From positions 1-64,000 of the forward strand of contig JAACJM010000054.1 in the NCBI GenBank assembly GCA_013368315.1: DNA of 64,000 bases, written 5' to 3'. The stretch's first letter is position 1. Each line of letters opens with the position of its first letter. The notes under the pieces were generated by a model, which was given only the letters and a program-made list of their open reading frames with translations, was not told where the DNA came from and did no database searches. This document shows, piece after piece, positions 47,173-58,805 of this stretch. The DNA is from Tetrapyrgos nigripes. Taxonomy: Eukaryota > Basidiomycota > Agaricomycetes > Agaricales > Campanellaceae. Both the position numbers and the translations under genes were made by a program.

Positions 47173-47607
47173 ATATGTATTTCTAGTGTACCTGGCTTAA
47201 CAGAAGAATTGGATGGATCCTCCAAGAGGTTTGGTTTTGCAGTGTGGCCAAGAGGAAGACTACAGAAGAACACCATATTTGGTTTGTCTACTGCTCAGTT
47301 CGGCCGAGTAATTCTCTGTAATTCTAGCGCGTCGAGTCATCACGGTTATGTTTACACGTAAGCGGCCGGATTTACTTCCCTATTTGGAAGCTGGGTCGGC
47401 CCGGAAGCCAAACACAGCAGTGTTTGTCTTCCTTCACTGTATTGACTTGTATTGAATTGGCAAAGCAATCCTTTTCGTGTGTGCTCCTTTCCTCCTGCCC
47501 TCTCTGTACAACCTCGTTGTCGCTGTCTTTGGCGGTGACCAACACATTTTCACAGCTACCACGTCTATTCTCTCATCCACGAGCTATCATTTTACACGAC
47601 TACACTC
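47173..47607. other. Intergenic region
   Basis: 435 bp: F-box 3' UTR and the probable promoter of the DGK1 gene, with a C/T-rich stretch before 47608. No other feature. Confidence 0.5.
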
Positions 47608-49061
47608 ATGTCAACCCCCATAGCTAGTCAACATTCTGCCATCTCACACGACCGACGATCAACAAGGTCTTTAACACCAAAATCCTCAAACGAACCTACG
47701 CGGTCCACTTCAGCTACCAAGGGCAGAAAACGTTCGGCTTCTCCCCGGGTGGCTTTCACCTCCCCCAAGCTGTCACCCGAACCAAGCGGAGTGCAGAATA
47801 TCACGAGGAAGGTGATACGAAGACTCGAAGGCTTTGGACATATGGACGTACTCGAGGTCGACGAAAATGACACTGACAGTAACGAAGAGAAGGAACGGGC
47901 AGAGACGGACGAGATGGGTGAGGTCGTCGAGTCTTTGCTCAATGGTCATGCCAACGCTGGACAAGTGACCAAGTCGCCTTCATCGTCAAATGCTATTCAA
48001 CCTAGCAAGAACGCGCCTGAGAAAAAGAAAATTGACTGGGAGATACCCCGCAAAGTGCTTCATTCATCCATTGGTGTGTACTCCTTTTCATTGATGTTGT
48101 TTGGTTGCTCATAGCTCGTGCCAAAGGTTTCTTCACCATATACCTTTACCTTTCACAAGGCTCTCCGCGGAACGTTGTCATCGTCCTGTGGTCTTCTTTG
48201 TGCATCATTGTACCTGCAGATATACTACGCCTTCGCTCGCCGCGGTTCGAGCGGTTCTATGAAAGTGTTTTAGGATTTTTAATGAGAGAGAGCGAAAAGG
48301 TTTGCGTTCTTTCTCCTTTGCTCTGCTGCGTGATCCCTGTCTCCAACCCTGCTAATCGAACCCCTTTCCCTCCATTTTAGCACACGACCAACGGTGTAAT
48401 ATGGTATATACTTGGAGTCAACTTCGCTCTCACATTTTTACCCCTTGACATCGCGACAGTCGCGATCTTAATGTACGTCTCTCGTTACTATTCTCCGGTC
48501 TACAGCGACTCAACTTCCGCCGTTTTATGTAGTCTCTCCTGGGCTGACACAGCCGCGTCGACGATCGGCCGTGCCTGGGGTTCGCTGACTCCACGTCTTC
48601 CCTCTCGCCTGCCCATCCTGAGACTCCCATTAGCACCCAGAAAATCTCTAGCAGGCTTCTTGGCTGCTACTGCCACTGGCGCAGCTGTCGCCGCTGGATT
48701 CTGGGGATGGATGGCTCCAATGAGAGAGGAGGCCAGTGATGTCAGTTGGAGGTGGAGTGGTTTGACAATTGGAGGTGTTGAAAGTGGCTTTGGAGGATGG
48801 GCCGGATTGAGTATGATTGCATTATTCTCTGGGATGGTTAGTGGAGTTGCGGAGGCGTTGGGTGAGTGCTTTCTCCTAATGATCCGTTTTATGCTTTATG
48901 ACCGTGTTCTGACGTATGATTTCTTCATTGCTTTTCATTTACTGCGGCTTGCAATAGACCTAGGCTCACTAGACGACAACTTGACCTTGCCTATCATCTC
49001 AGGACTCTGCCTGTTTGGTTTCTTCAAGATATTGAGTCTGGCGTCTTCTTGGATGGCGTAA
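47608..49061 (+). CDS. DGK1: CTP-dependent diacylglycerol kinase (DGK1-like)
   Basis: ER membrane enzyme that phosphorylates diacylglycerol with CTP to give phosphatidate; related to dolichol kinases and CDP-DAG synthases. Exons 47608-48073, 48127-48299, 48381-48472, 48533-48861 and 48958-49061, all GT-AG and in frame. The first 150 residues are a Ser/charged cytosolic arm; the membrane part starts WEIPRKVLHSSIGFFTIYLY, followed by NVVIVLWSSLCIIVPADILR and HTTNGVIWYILGVNFALTFL. The cytidylyltransferase-like core is SWADTAASTIGRAWG (conserved Asp in W-A-D-T) with APRKSLAGFLAATATGAAVA (K-S-x-x-G-x-x-A). It ends FFKILSLASSWMA. Length about 387, slightly longer than yeast Dgk1 through the N-terminal arm. 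Intact. Confidence 0.87.
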
Positions 49062-50076
49062 TGGGATAGGCATACTGGCTGCGGCAGTGACCCGCAAACG
49101 ACGTCAATGGCGTTCAGGCTATGCAACTCTTGGCCTAAGAGGACTTGGGGTGCTTTGTCCCCGTGTTGCTGACGCCTATCTATCTCCGTGCAGTTTTCGT
49201 CTGTGGACCCATCCGGTTTTTCCCTCTCCATGTCTTTCCTTTTCCTTCCTTCCGTATTGTGGTGTTGGGCCTGGCGCCAACATCCAGAGACTATGACCAA
49301 ACCTACCTTACCCCCCACTTTAGAGCTACCCCTTCCTATAGACACTTTCACCTTGCAATTGGTGACTCTTCATTCCGTTTTCACTTATCAGTCCACGTTT
49401 TCTCCTCTCACTCACGCCCACTATCCATATCCGTCATGTCATGTTTCACGTCCATCTTCGTCCTCAACCTGATCTCCGATTCTTCCGGACGCATTGTTAA
49501 ATAACTCATACCAATCATCTGTTCACATCCATCTACACGACCTGTCTGTTTTATCTACGGTAATATCTTTGTGCATCTACCTACACCCTGTCCTGTCCGT
49601 ATACTCCTATGTCTGTTTATGACCTCGAAGATTGCGCGTTGCGTATATATGCTCATCATTGGTACCGCTACTCGTACTCATCTGTGTGTAGTTCGTTACC
49701 CTAATGCCATGCTTGTGGATATAGTGTCCTATCTCGACCTCATCAAAAAAATATACTTGGACGTGAGGCATTGAATGATGTGAGATCATTTGATCGATGA
49801 GACAGCAAGCGCCCGCTCACCATTTTATCGACTCCATGGTTCTCCAGCTCAAAATGCTCTTGAAGAAAGAAAGCCAATGCAACTATCCACAGACAGCGAC
49901 GAAGCGACGCGTCATCGTCACAACTCGATGCGTAACAGCTCCATCCGCCCACGTGAACGTGTTTGTGATCCCGTTGCCTTCCTTTCATTTACGACTTGTT
50001 CGTCCTACACGCTGGCAAATCACTATCTTTGCTGCTATAGGCGCTAATACGCGTCTGTACACCCCTAGAACCCGCC
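49062..50076. other. Intergenic region, 1 kb
   Basis: DGK1 3' UTR followed by sequence without a convincing gene. Short frames (for example 49145-49504) are C/T-rich and look like chance. No repeat seen. Confidence 0.5.
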
Positions 50077-52526
50077 ATGCCGCTGTACAATGATAAGCGA
50101 CCGCAGGTGGAATATCTAATTAACCATGTCTTTCTACCGCCCAAACTACCAGCTGTACATGTTTCTTTCACTTTTTAGGTACCTTCAGAGCTAAATAGGT
50201 TTTTTCTAACAAGAATACGACCAATGTGCTGAACTTGTCCACGTACTAGGCGACATCGTCACAGACAACATCCGTACCTTTACCTCCAACTTTACATCTT
50301 CTCAAGAACATAAACAATGGAAATCGCTTAAATCAACGTTGAGGAGCTTCGTGTGGACGCAGAGAGCAGATATCGCGAATAAAGCTGATTTCATGTCGGC
50401 TTTTGACTTCATGGAGCCAGGTGGTGAGTCTCTCAGCTTTGCACCATTTCACGTCCAGTTTCGTGTTCTATCTTACGTTCGCGTGATTTCTCATATAATC
50501 GAATTCTTCCCCGTTCTAACGCGTCCTTTCCTTCCTACAGACACTGTTGCTTTGTTTATACGTGCCCAGAACCCCGGCATCGTGTTTCATGTTATTGAAC
50601 GACTCAAGGACCCTGCCAATCCCACCAGTGGTCCCAAAGAAATCAAAGTCATCTTTGAAGCCTTCGAACTTTCTCCACCTGCTTCGGCCGTCAAAGAGCC
50701 CTTCGAGGACAATCGTTTCATTGAGGAACTAGCCAACTTCCTCGCAGAGATGAATAACGAGTCTCTCGTCGAGGGAGATCGCCGAGATAGAGATAGAGGG
50801 AGGAAGACAACATTGGATATTGGAGATAACGAAGAGACCATTGACCCGACCTACATCACAAGCCTCCTCACCGGGATCTTTAGAGGTTGCTCCGGTCGAA
50901 GTGCTAACGTCAAGCGAATCACAAAGCGAATCGGGGATGACTCTGTAGGGAAAGGAGGGAAGAATAACAAACCCTGGAGACGGTCTTCTGCGTGGCTTTT
51001 ATTGAGAGTGACCTTGCAGAAAACGTTGATGCGAAACGGGCTCGAGGATTACTATAGGAGGTGGAGAACTCATGCAAGTCGACGCAGCCACCCCGAAGCA
51101 CTGGATGTATAAATGCTTCATGGTCTACCTCCATGCCTCTATCCTCAAAATTGCTCTCAAACAACCCAGAGAGAGCAGCTTCGACTCTGACTTGCTTCGT
51201 ACCATGCAAGTCAAAACCCCTCGTCGACTGGCCAAAGTACTCGCTCTCATGCATCCAGATCCTTCCAATGCCATCCCAAAATTCATCACTACATACGTCC
51301 ACTCCGTTTTAGACACCACCACCTCCACTCTCCAACGTCGCTGAGACCGAATCCAGCAAAAGTACGTTGCAGCTCCTTCGGTGCTTCAATGCCCATGGAA
51401 TCCTCCGCAACTCGATATCGAGCAAGATGTCGATTTACGTCTAGGCAATTCCTCCTTGGCGATCTCTATGGCGCTTAATCCCAATGCACCCCAACCGACG
51501 ACTCTTCCCACTTTCACACCTTCAGAACATCGTCGGTTATGAGATGTTGTCGAGGAAGTGGATTTTTCCCGACTTACATACTCGGTACTCAAAGACGCTT
51601 TCATTCACGACACTATAATCGCCCTCGCCGACTATGAAGCTTTAGTGGGGCGTGGCTCGCTAGAAGATTGGCTGGCACCTTACTTGCCTCCCAGTGTTCC
51701 TATTGCTTCCAAAGAATTCGCTTCTTCATTTCTTTGGAACGGAATGTGTTTATATTTTCGCTATGCATCAACAGCGTACTCTTCCAACCAAGAAGATCAA
51801 TCTTTCATGGTTCTCACCATCCTGGAGCTCTGGATCGCTCTCGACAAATTTGCTTGTGCCTCTTACCCCCTCCTCATATCCTATTCCCCCGAAGTCCCTC
51901 TAGACAAAGGCGAAAATGGCAAAGCTCTCCTCCGACATCTTCTGTTCCGAAAAGCCGACGATTTAGCCCGTTTGAAAGCTGTAGACGCATATATCCGAGA
52001 AAGACGTCATTATTCCAAATACGATATCTCGGTATTCTCCAATAAATCTTCATCCCAGTCGTTTTGTTCCAAATTCTACGATTCACCCGCTGGTGCTGGG
52101 GCAGGAATGCCTGCGATGAGGGAGAGGATTGAGAAAGATGCGGATAAGAAGAGACAAGTCGTCTTGGCTGAGTTGAGAGTGGAGATGAAGAAATACCGAG
52201 TGTTGACTGAAAGGATTGAGGCGCTGGAACATTTGCATGGGGACGAGGAGGATAGTGAGTTATGCCAGTTTTTGGGTCTCCATACCGGGGAAGAGGAGCC
52301 AATGGTGATTGATGGTGAACCGTATGCTGTCCAAAGCGACGGTTTTGTTCGTCCTGGGAGGCATAGGGAAAGCATGGGATTCAAAGAGTGTCGATTTGAC
52401 GAGAGTCCCATCCCATTCCTGCAGGAGTTGATTGGCCTAAGGCGTAAGGGCACCGGCTACCTTCCGACACATCTCGGCAAGATTGTTCATGGCAGATTGC
52501 TCACAGCGGATGATATCGACTACTAG
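50077..52526 (+). pseudogene. Truncated DUF6606-type gene with two TGA stops and a frameshift
   Basis: Opens with MPLYNDKRPQVEYLINHVFL then PPKLP, the signature start of the very large fungal DUF6606/DUF3638/DUF3645 proteins. Exons then read CAELVHVLGDIVTDNIRTF, FMEPG joined to DTVALFIRAQNPGIVFHVI across an intron near 50424-50540, and KPWRRSSAWLLLRVTLQ. At about 51060 the frame shifts by +1 and continues HWMYKCFMVYLHASILKIAL. It is then cut by TGA at 51342-51344 (LQRR-stop-DRIQ) and TGA at 51540-51542 (HRRL-stop-DVVEEV). The same frame afterwards stays open to TAG 52524-52526, with LTYSVLKDAFIHDTIIALAD. The complete family is several times longer, so most of the C terminus is missing. I classify it as non-functional. 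Confidence 0.7.
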
Positions 52527-52818
52527 GTGAGTAATCTTCACAGCGTCCTCCTGCGATTCACTTGCTGACCCAGCGTGTTTCAGGCCTCTTTCGGACTGTT
52601 TTCATACTGTTTTCATAGTGTATGTAGTATACGGAAAGTTACATTATCAGTTTGCTTCAGCTATTGGTATGGTAGTTTTTCCAACTAGTCGGTAACATAG
52701 AAGTTGTATTGCAAAATACTTTATCAGACATTTCTTTATTGTTGAGACCCAATTGTGCGACAAAACCCATCACGAACATTGTGATATCTTGATGTCGACC
52801 CTGTCCAAAACGGGTGTT
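52527..52818. other. Short intergenic region
   Basis: About 290 bp between the DUF6606 relic and the convergent F-box gene; nothing recognised. Confidence 0.4.
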
Positions 52819-54588
52819 TCAATACTCCTCCGATTCTAGTTTTCTCCGAAATTCTTTATAGCCTATACAAGGACCGATAGCTTCAACCTCCACTCCAGCA
52901 CTCGAACCCCTCTTCCCTTCTTCCCAGTAGGCAAAGATCACGTCCATTCCCTGGTCCCTCAAACTCTGAAGTTGGTGCTGAACATCAGCGATTTGCTCGT
53001 ACCTGTTCACAAGAACATGCAAGGTATGTAGCCTGGCGACTATTCTCAATGACATTGAGCCTGTTGCCAGAGACACAGCGCTTGGATTAGCGTTATATCT
53101 CGAATGCGCCAGATTGAGCAGCAGCTGGTCATCATTATTGATGCCATATCCGAGTAAGTACAGCTGATTGAGAGATGGGCACAGCAGCTCAAGCTGATCT
53201 TCATCATCAACTTGGGTAGCCGAGGAAGGAGTGAGGAGATGGAGGATATAGTCGTCGAATTTGTAATTGCGAATGTAAAGGGTTTTCAGATTTGGTAACA
53301 GGGAAAGAGACTCGACGAGCATAGTGTGAAAGCAATCATGTGGAACCTGTATATCCAGCTCTTCAATTTGATTGTTAGAATTCAACAATCCGATGAATGG
53401 GATGCAAGTTATCGGTTCTTGTACGTTCCTGGAGTGATGAATCTGCAACTTCAAGCACCGAAGTGTAGGCGCTTCCAGATAGCAAAAGATATTGCCAGTG
53501 TCGACTGGATTCCCTGGGTCCGAAAGCCTGAGCGCTATGCCGATCCTGAGAGAGTTCAAGAAAGGTAAAGTGATGACGCGGATTCTGTCAGGCAATTCAT
53601 CGTCAGTGACTCTGGGATCTAGTATAGGCGTCATGGTTAGGGAGTGGAGATTGCTGCACTGCATCAGCACCTGAACAGCGCTTGACAAGGACATCATACT
53701 GGCTTGTATTTCCAGATGGGTGAGCTGGGGCCAAGAAAATGGTTCCTCCAGAAAACTTCCTAGGTCCATATGTCGGAGGGATAGATACTGTAGATCAGGA
53801 GCGTTGGACAACCATTCGCCCTCAAACCTCGCAATCTCATCAGCCCGGTCTTCAGTCCCATAATTCATCTTGAAACAACGCAAGAGAGGAAAGTCTCTAT
53901 TTCCTCCCCATGGCCAAAGCTTCCCCATTAACGAGAGGCACATGTCATTCCACCTGAATTGCATAGTATGCCAACGGTTTGACCGCTGAAACACACAATC
54001 TAGTAGATTTTCGAGATGACGAAGGACGACGCTGTCCGGATAGTGGAAACGACCTGGAAGATCCTCTGAGGGACTCGGAAGATATAGGGAAACGGATAGG
54101 GGTAATGACCCTGACCGACCGAGCCAAGCTTCAATGCCTGTCCTCCTCGCGTCAATCAAAGGGCAGAGTATTTGTGAGCTGGCATACATGGGGATTACGA
54201 TGTGTATGGAAGCCCAAAGACAAGGAGTCGAAAGTGACAGCTCTCGCCAATCCTTACACACCCGGCCAAGAAGTAAGGGTGCTTCAGACTGGCTGCAAGC
54301 AGGATTACAATCTGTCCGTAGACAATGTCCGAAAATCCTTGCGACTATTTCAGGAGGAAGTCGACGAGCAGGTAAAAGCAACGCTTTGTGAGCCTCTACG
54401 TAGTCTTGTACGGAGTCGCGTTGCTGTTCTAGTTTTTGTAGAGTCGTCTGGAGTTGAGCTATCTCGGAATTGAGACGATGTAGAGATTTGGACGAGTCTG
54501 ATATAAGGTTTTCTATGAGAAGGACATCGTTTTCAGACGGGCTCCAATTCAAGGAGAAGAGATGGGAGAAAGGACTCGGAGATTCCAT
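52819..54588 (-). CDS. F-box-like protein (589 aa), same family as copies A/B
   Basis: Intronless, 589 residues from the ATG at 54588 (MESPSPFSHLFSLNWSPSEN) to 52819. Coiled-coil of LHRLNSEIAQLQTTLQKLEQ and RDSVQDYVEAHKALLLPARR, F-box LPPEIVARIFGHCLRTDCN with LLLGRVCKDWRELSLSTPCL, then an irregular LRR-like tail (LTHLEIQASMMSLSSAVQVL) and DQGMDVIFAYWEEGKRG near the end. Its start supports MTITTSPFSHLF as the probable true start of copies A/B. Intact; predicted SCF substrate adaptor. Divergence from copies A/B is clear (about half of the residues identical by eye), so it is an older duplicate. Confidence 0.82.
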   Translation of the reverse strand: MESPSPFSHLFSLNWSPSENDVLLIENLISDSSKSLHRLNSEIAQLQTTLQKLEQQRDSVQDYVEAHKALLLPARRLPPEIVARIFGHCLRTDCNPACSQSEAPLLLGRVCKDWRELSLSTPCLWASIHIVIPMYASSQILCPLIDARRTGIEAWLGRSGSLPLSVSLYLPSPSEDLPGRFHYPDSVVLRHLENLLDCVFQRSNRWHTMQFRWNDMCLSLMGKLWPWGGNRDFPLLRCFKMNYGTEDRADEIARFEGEWLSNAPDLQYLSLRHMDLGSFLEEPFSWPQLTHLEIQASMMSLSSAVQVLMQCSNLHSLTMTPILDPRVTDDELPDRIRVITLPFLNSLRIGIALRLSDPGNPVDTGNIFCYLEAPTLRCLKLQIHHSRNVQEPITCIPFIGLLNSNNQIEELDIQVPHDCFHTMLVESLSLLPNLKTLYIRNYKFDDYILHLLTPSSATQVDDEDQLELLCPSLNQLYLLGYGINNDDQLLLNLAHSRYNANPSAVSLATGSMSLRIVARLHTLHVLVNRYEQIADVQHQLQSLRDQGMDVIFAYWEEGKRGSSAGVEVEAIGPCIGYKEFRRKLESEEY

Positions 54589-54937
54589 CCCAGTTAGTGC
54601 TAGTCATGAGTCAAGTTATAAAAACGCGGAGACGGGTAAACACGTACACTGGCAGTCAGCCTGCAGTCAACTCCACATTTGCATCGTAGGGACCGCAAGA
54701 ACGGGAACCCGGAAATCCTCAGAGAAAGACAAGCTGAACAGTGTCAGTTGATGTAGCAGTACATATTACAATCCATATACAGTATACGAAAACAACTACA
54801 AATGATAATGCAAGCCGACTGCGATTGTGACTCCAAGGCAGATTGATAGCAGGGTCCATAGCAAATGAGAGAGGAAAAAGAAGTCAGATAAAAACCAGTA
54901 AACAAAGGAGAGTAATCGTTAGTCAACTTTTCAAACA
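54589..54937. other. Intergenic region
   Basis: 349 bp upstream of one reverse-strand gene and downstream of the next; no gene or repeat recognised. Confidence 0.5.
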
Positions 54938-57009
54938 TCATCGCTGCGCCAATTCCTTCATCCTCTTCCACTTCCCCGGCTGGAACTTTTCGAAATCCCA
55001 TACCTCCGTCATCTTCCCCACGTCTAGCACCAAGATGTGCATGTCCTTGGGGGTAGCTATACATACCCTCCCAATACTCTCATCCCATGCAATCGCCGTA
55101 AAGCCCTGCTCTTTGATATGTTCCAAATACGGTGAGTTGATCTGGAAGCTGCAGAATAGATTCGTGGGCCTCAAGTATCGTTTCTCTATCACCTCGTGTT
55201 CCGGCTCGGGGTGACCATACGGAGGATGAGGATATCCAGATCCAGGGAAAAGAGGATTATAATACCGTCTCAATGCAAGCAGATTCGGTTCATCCGTCCT
55301 ATCATCCCCTGGTACCGTATAAATCAACGCTCGATGCACACCAGGTATGATCCTCGCATCCACTGGCTCACTATAATGCGTCGACTGCGGCACAGCCCAA
55401 TCCGTGGTATACTTCCACTCTCCAATCTCCTCAACAACACCTTCCTCGTTGATCTGAACCCCGGTAATCTCTTTGCTTGGATAGAGATTGTAATGCAGGA
55501 CACCCCTCGGGTTAAGCGTTCTCATATATACGGAAATGGGAGGCGGACAAGCTTTGGCGTCGTAGAGGTAAGGGAAATCGGGACTGCAGGGAGGAATGTA
55601 GTCTCCTGAGATTTCGAAACTCTCGGCGAATTTGCCTTCGATGTATGCGGGTTCACCGATAGGCGGAGTGAGGACACCGATGGCTCCGAGCTCGGGGACA
55701 GGGAAGAGCTCGATGATATGGGTGTCGTTGGTGAGGTGGTCCCAGCCAGCGGTCTGGACGGTACGGATGACAAGGATTTCATTTTGAGCTGGAAGAACAC
55801 GGAAACCCATAACTTTCTGGACCTGTGAAATGTAATGTGAGGTCAGGACAATCGGTCAGCTATAGAATGCGGAGACAACGTACACATTGTTCCATCCCGT
55901 TATCTGTCCTTTTCTTGCACCTGATGGAACTTGTCCGTCGTTCATCCAACTCGAAGAAGACTATCTCGTCCGGCCTTTGGAAGATAGCGCTGAACGGTCG
56001 CCCGTTGACTTCAAACAGCGTAGGGTGCTCGGCAGGTGTATCTGAAACAAACTGCATCACTGGTTCAAAAGGTGGTGGCAGAGCTGCGGCACGAGTTCGG
56101 TATTCTTCGGTGCCAGGAGTAATCCATGGGTCGGTGATCAACTCGAGAGAGTCGATGAGGACATGTTCCCAACAGCAGTCATAGATGAGAGCTTCTGGAG
56201 GATCAATTTCGGTGCGGGCACTCCATTCAGAGGGGTCGTAGCTACACTCACATCAGATTAGACGAAGTTTCGGTCAAGACAAAGGGAACAAGATACGCAC
56301 CCTTTAGGCTGGTCCACTTCGACCCCAGGCCTCCTCATCGAAAACATAATCATAATCCCCTGATTCCCATTATATGACATAAACTTGGCTCTCAAATTGA
56401 ACGCCTTCGTCGCTACAGCCTTCTTCGCCAACCCATACTGCCCACTATGACTCGGATGATCCAAAGAAAACACTTGGATATAAAACCTCGTCCTTCTATA
56501 GTCCGTCAAACTCGCAATGAGGAATTTTCCTCCAGGAAGCAGAATCATCTCGAGGACTTGATAGCAAGCAAAGATGACTTCTTGGTGACGTAGCTTGGGT
56601 TTGTATTTACGCCAGGTGTCGTCTGTCCATATAGCGCGTGTGACAAGTTGTTCGACTTCGAAGGAGGTGGGGTCGTAGGTGTAGCGGAAGGAGGGACGTA
56701 TGGGAGGAATGGGAATGCGAAGCATTTTGAGGAAGTTTTTCCAGAGAATGGGCTCGTGAGTAAGGAGGTAGAGGTATTTGCTGACCTGGATAGAAAGTGT
56801 GTGTTAGTCGTTGATGACAATAAGAGAGAGCGCAAAAGACATACCCTTCTCATCCGGATCAGATCTTCCACCTTCAAGAGAGGGAACACCCCCTCAATCC
56901 AAATATCTGGGTCCATGCGGTATGAGTAGCATGGCGAGTAACGGTTGAATGCCCTTTGGACAACTGTAGGCAGCATCAGGGTGTTGCAAGAGCTTCTAAT
57001 AGATGGCAT
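54938..57009 (-). CDS. F-box protein with long C-terminal domain (different family)
   Basis: The ATG at 57009 gives MPSIRSSCNTLMLPTVVQRA; an alternative start is MDPDIWIEGVFPLLKVEDLI at 56916. The F-box motif IWIEGVFPLLKVEDLIRMRR continues across an intron (about 56846-56795) as VSKYLYLLTHEPILWKNFLK, a good F-box. The rest (IPIPPIRPSFRYTYDPTSFE, LEMILLPGGKFLIASLTDYR, FQRPDEIVFFELDERRTSSI, GFTAIAWDESIGRVCIATPK) has beta-rich, WD-like or propeller-like spacing, but I recognise no exact repeat. Introns near 56305-56250 and 55885-55825. Ends KWKRMKELAQR at 54938, about 600 residues. Probably an SCF adaptor; substrate unknown. Confidence 0.72.
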
Positions 57010-57587
57010 CGTTGCGTGAGTCGTATAAAAGCTTTTTTCGTGGACGAATTAGTTGTGTTGTAAGCTGGTACCAGACCACTTGGTGTATGTTAAGTCGTGA
57101 GTGCGAGTCGTGAACCCAAGGCAGCAGAAAGAGAGCCCGGATAAACCCAGTCCGAGTCCAAGGAGAGAGGAACGAGAGTGGGGAGAGAGACAAACAGCAA
57201 TTTCCAGGCCCAGCGATCTTTATAACTTTTCAACCATTTTTGATTGTCCTTGTATTCTGCAGCCGAGACAAAACGAGGCAAAGATAGAGTATACTTTAGT
57301 CCTTGTACCGTTTTGGAAGTGGGGTTGAACAACTTCCTTTTGTGGATGTGACATGTCTCGGCTATATCTATTTCCGGACTGCTTACGGGTACAACCCAGG
57401 CACTACACAGATACAACCATGCAGCTTATGTAAGACTTCCTTACCCTCATGAAAGGTTGCAAGCACAACCAGGAGACGCAAGTGGAACACCAGAAATTGA
57501 AGAACAGGTCAACATATCATATAGACCATAGCATGGGAAGTAGGTACATCATACAGAACTAACAACCGCGTACACTACACATCTCAT
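57010..57587. other. Intergenic region between two reverse-strand genes
   Basis: 578 bp holding the promoter of the F-box gene at 54938-57009 and the 3' UTR of the uS8 gene. No gene recognised. Confidence 0.5.
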
Positions 57588-58351
57588 TTAGTAGACGTAG
57601 CCCAAGAGCTTGCCTCCAACGTTTTTACGACGAGCCTCTTCGTGATCGAGAATACCGGAAGAAGTGGTCTATAACAACACGTCAGCACATTACACGAAAG
57701 ATTATGAAGGAAAGAGAACTCACAAGGATCATGATACCGAAACTACGAGCAGGGAGCAGCAAGTTGACCCAAGACTCAATCTGGGTAACCTGGACGTTGT
57801 AACGGGGAGAGATGACACCAGTTTTGTTTAGTCTGCCGTTGAGCTGGATGACGATTTTGCCTGCACGGTGGTCGTCGATGATCTCGAATTCACCAATGTA
57901 GCCTGAAGGAAGGAGGCGAGGTGAGTACGTGTCGGATTCTGGAATAGTGGCAAGAAAAAGGGGAATGAATGTAATCTCATCCGTGAACTCAACCCCGTGA
58001 AGAAAAGCGGAGAAACGTTGTTTGGTTATGTGAGATGTAAAGTGCGTTTGTCTTCCGGAACGTTAAAACGAGGGGCGGGTGGAAGCGAGACCTCGTCGAT
58101 CGTAGTTATCATCCCGGTGGTAATAAAGAATTAAAAAGCCAAGGGGAGATATATGCTCACCGTGTCTCTGCATGACACTCAAGAATTTTACAACGACCTT
58201 GGAGGAGGGTCGGATAAGGACTTGGCGCTTGCCACGGCGCTCAGCGTTGACAATGTTGTTAAGGCAGTCGTTCTGCACAGCAGGACTGTTAGCTTCACAA
58301 GACCAAAGAACACAATTGACCGACACTCACAAGGACGGAGACGCGAACCAT
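57588..58351 (-). CDS. RPS22: 40S ribosomal protein uS8 (S22 / S15a)
   Basis: Small-subunit ribosomal protein. The ATG at 58351 starts MVRVSVL; an intron (gtgagtg to gtgcag) leads to [20 protein letters not shown], then [14 protein letters not shown] long intron (about 58160-57905) leads to [59 protein letters not shown]. The last intron leads to [20 protein letters not shown] and LLGYVY with TAA at 57590-57588. 130 residues, normal for the protein. It is divergent with eS17 (RPS17). Confidence 0.95.
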
Positions 58352-58805
58352 TTTGAAGGACGATTTGACGTGGAGAGAAAGTCAATCAAGTATGGTTCCT
58401 ATCCAAAAGAACGCGCGTATGTGAGCAAGATATAAAACCCAGTCTGAGTGTCGCACTACGGAAAGCGCGAGTCAAACGGGCTGTCGGAAAAAGGTATCCC
58501 TTTGGGTTTCGAGCAGCAATTTGCGAGCACAGACGTAGTGACACCATGGCGAGAATAACAAGTACCTTTTGAGGGGATCTTGAGGAGTCGAGAGGACGGA
58601 GGACAAGGCGGATGACACGACGAGATTTTTGGTGGGATTTCCTCTTGCTTACTTAATCTCAGCTATACAGTCAACAAGCCACCTACCCGGCAAATACCGA
58701 GCCCAGACCGCAATTCCCGCACGATATTCTGCGTAGTGTGAAGCAGCAAAAGGTCACAGCACCAACACCGACCTCGACAACTACTCCGGCAACAACGACA
58801 GCAAG
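58352..58805. promoter_or_regulatory. Shared divergent promoter region of uS8 and eS17
   Basis: 454 bp between the two start codons of oppositely transcribed ribosomal genes, so both promoters lie here. No TATA box or telobox was obvious. A region with gcgcgc-like and ctt/gag pyrimidine tracts is present. Function is inferred from position only. Confidence 0.6.

Noticed and set aside
47628..47942. Reverse-strand 104-codon frame opposite DGK1 exon 1
   Set aside because: Antisense shadow of a Ser-rich coding exon.
49145..49504. 119-codon frame downstream of DGK1
   Set aside because: C/T-rich composition, no family resemblance, and no splice or start context; probably UTR.
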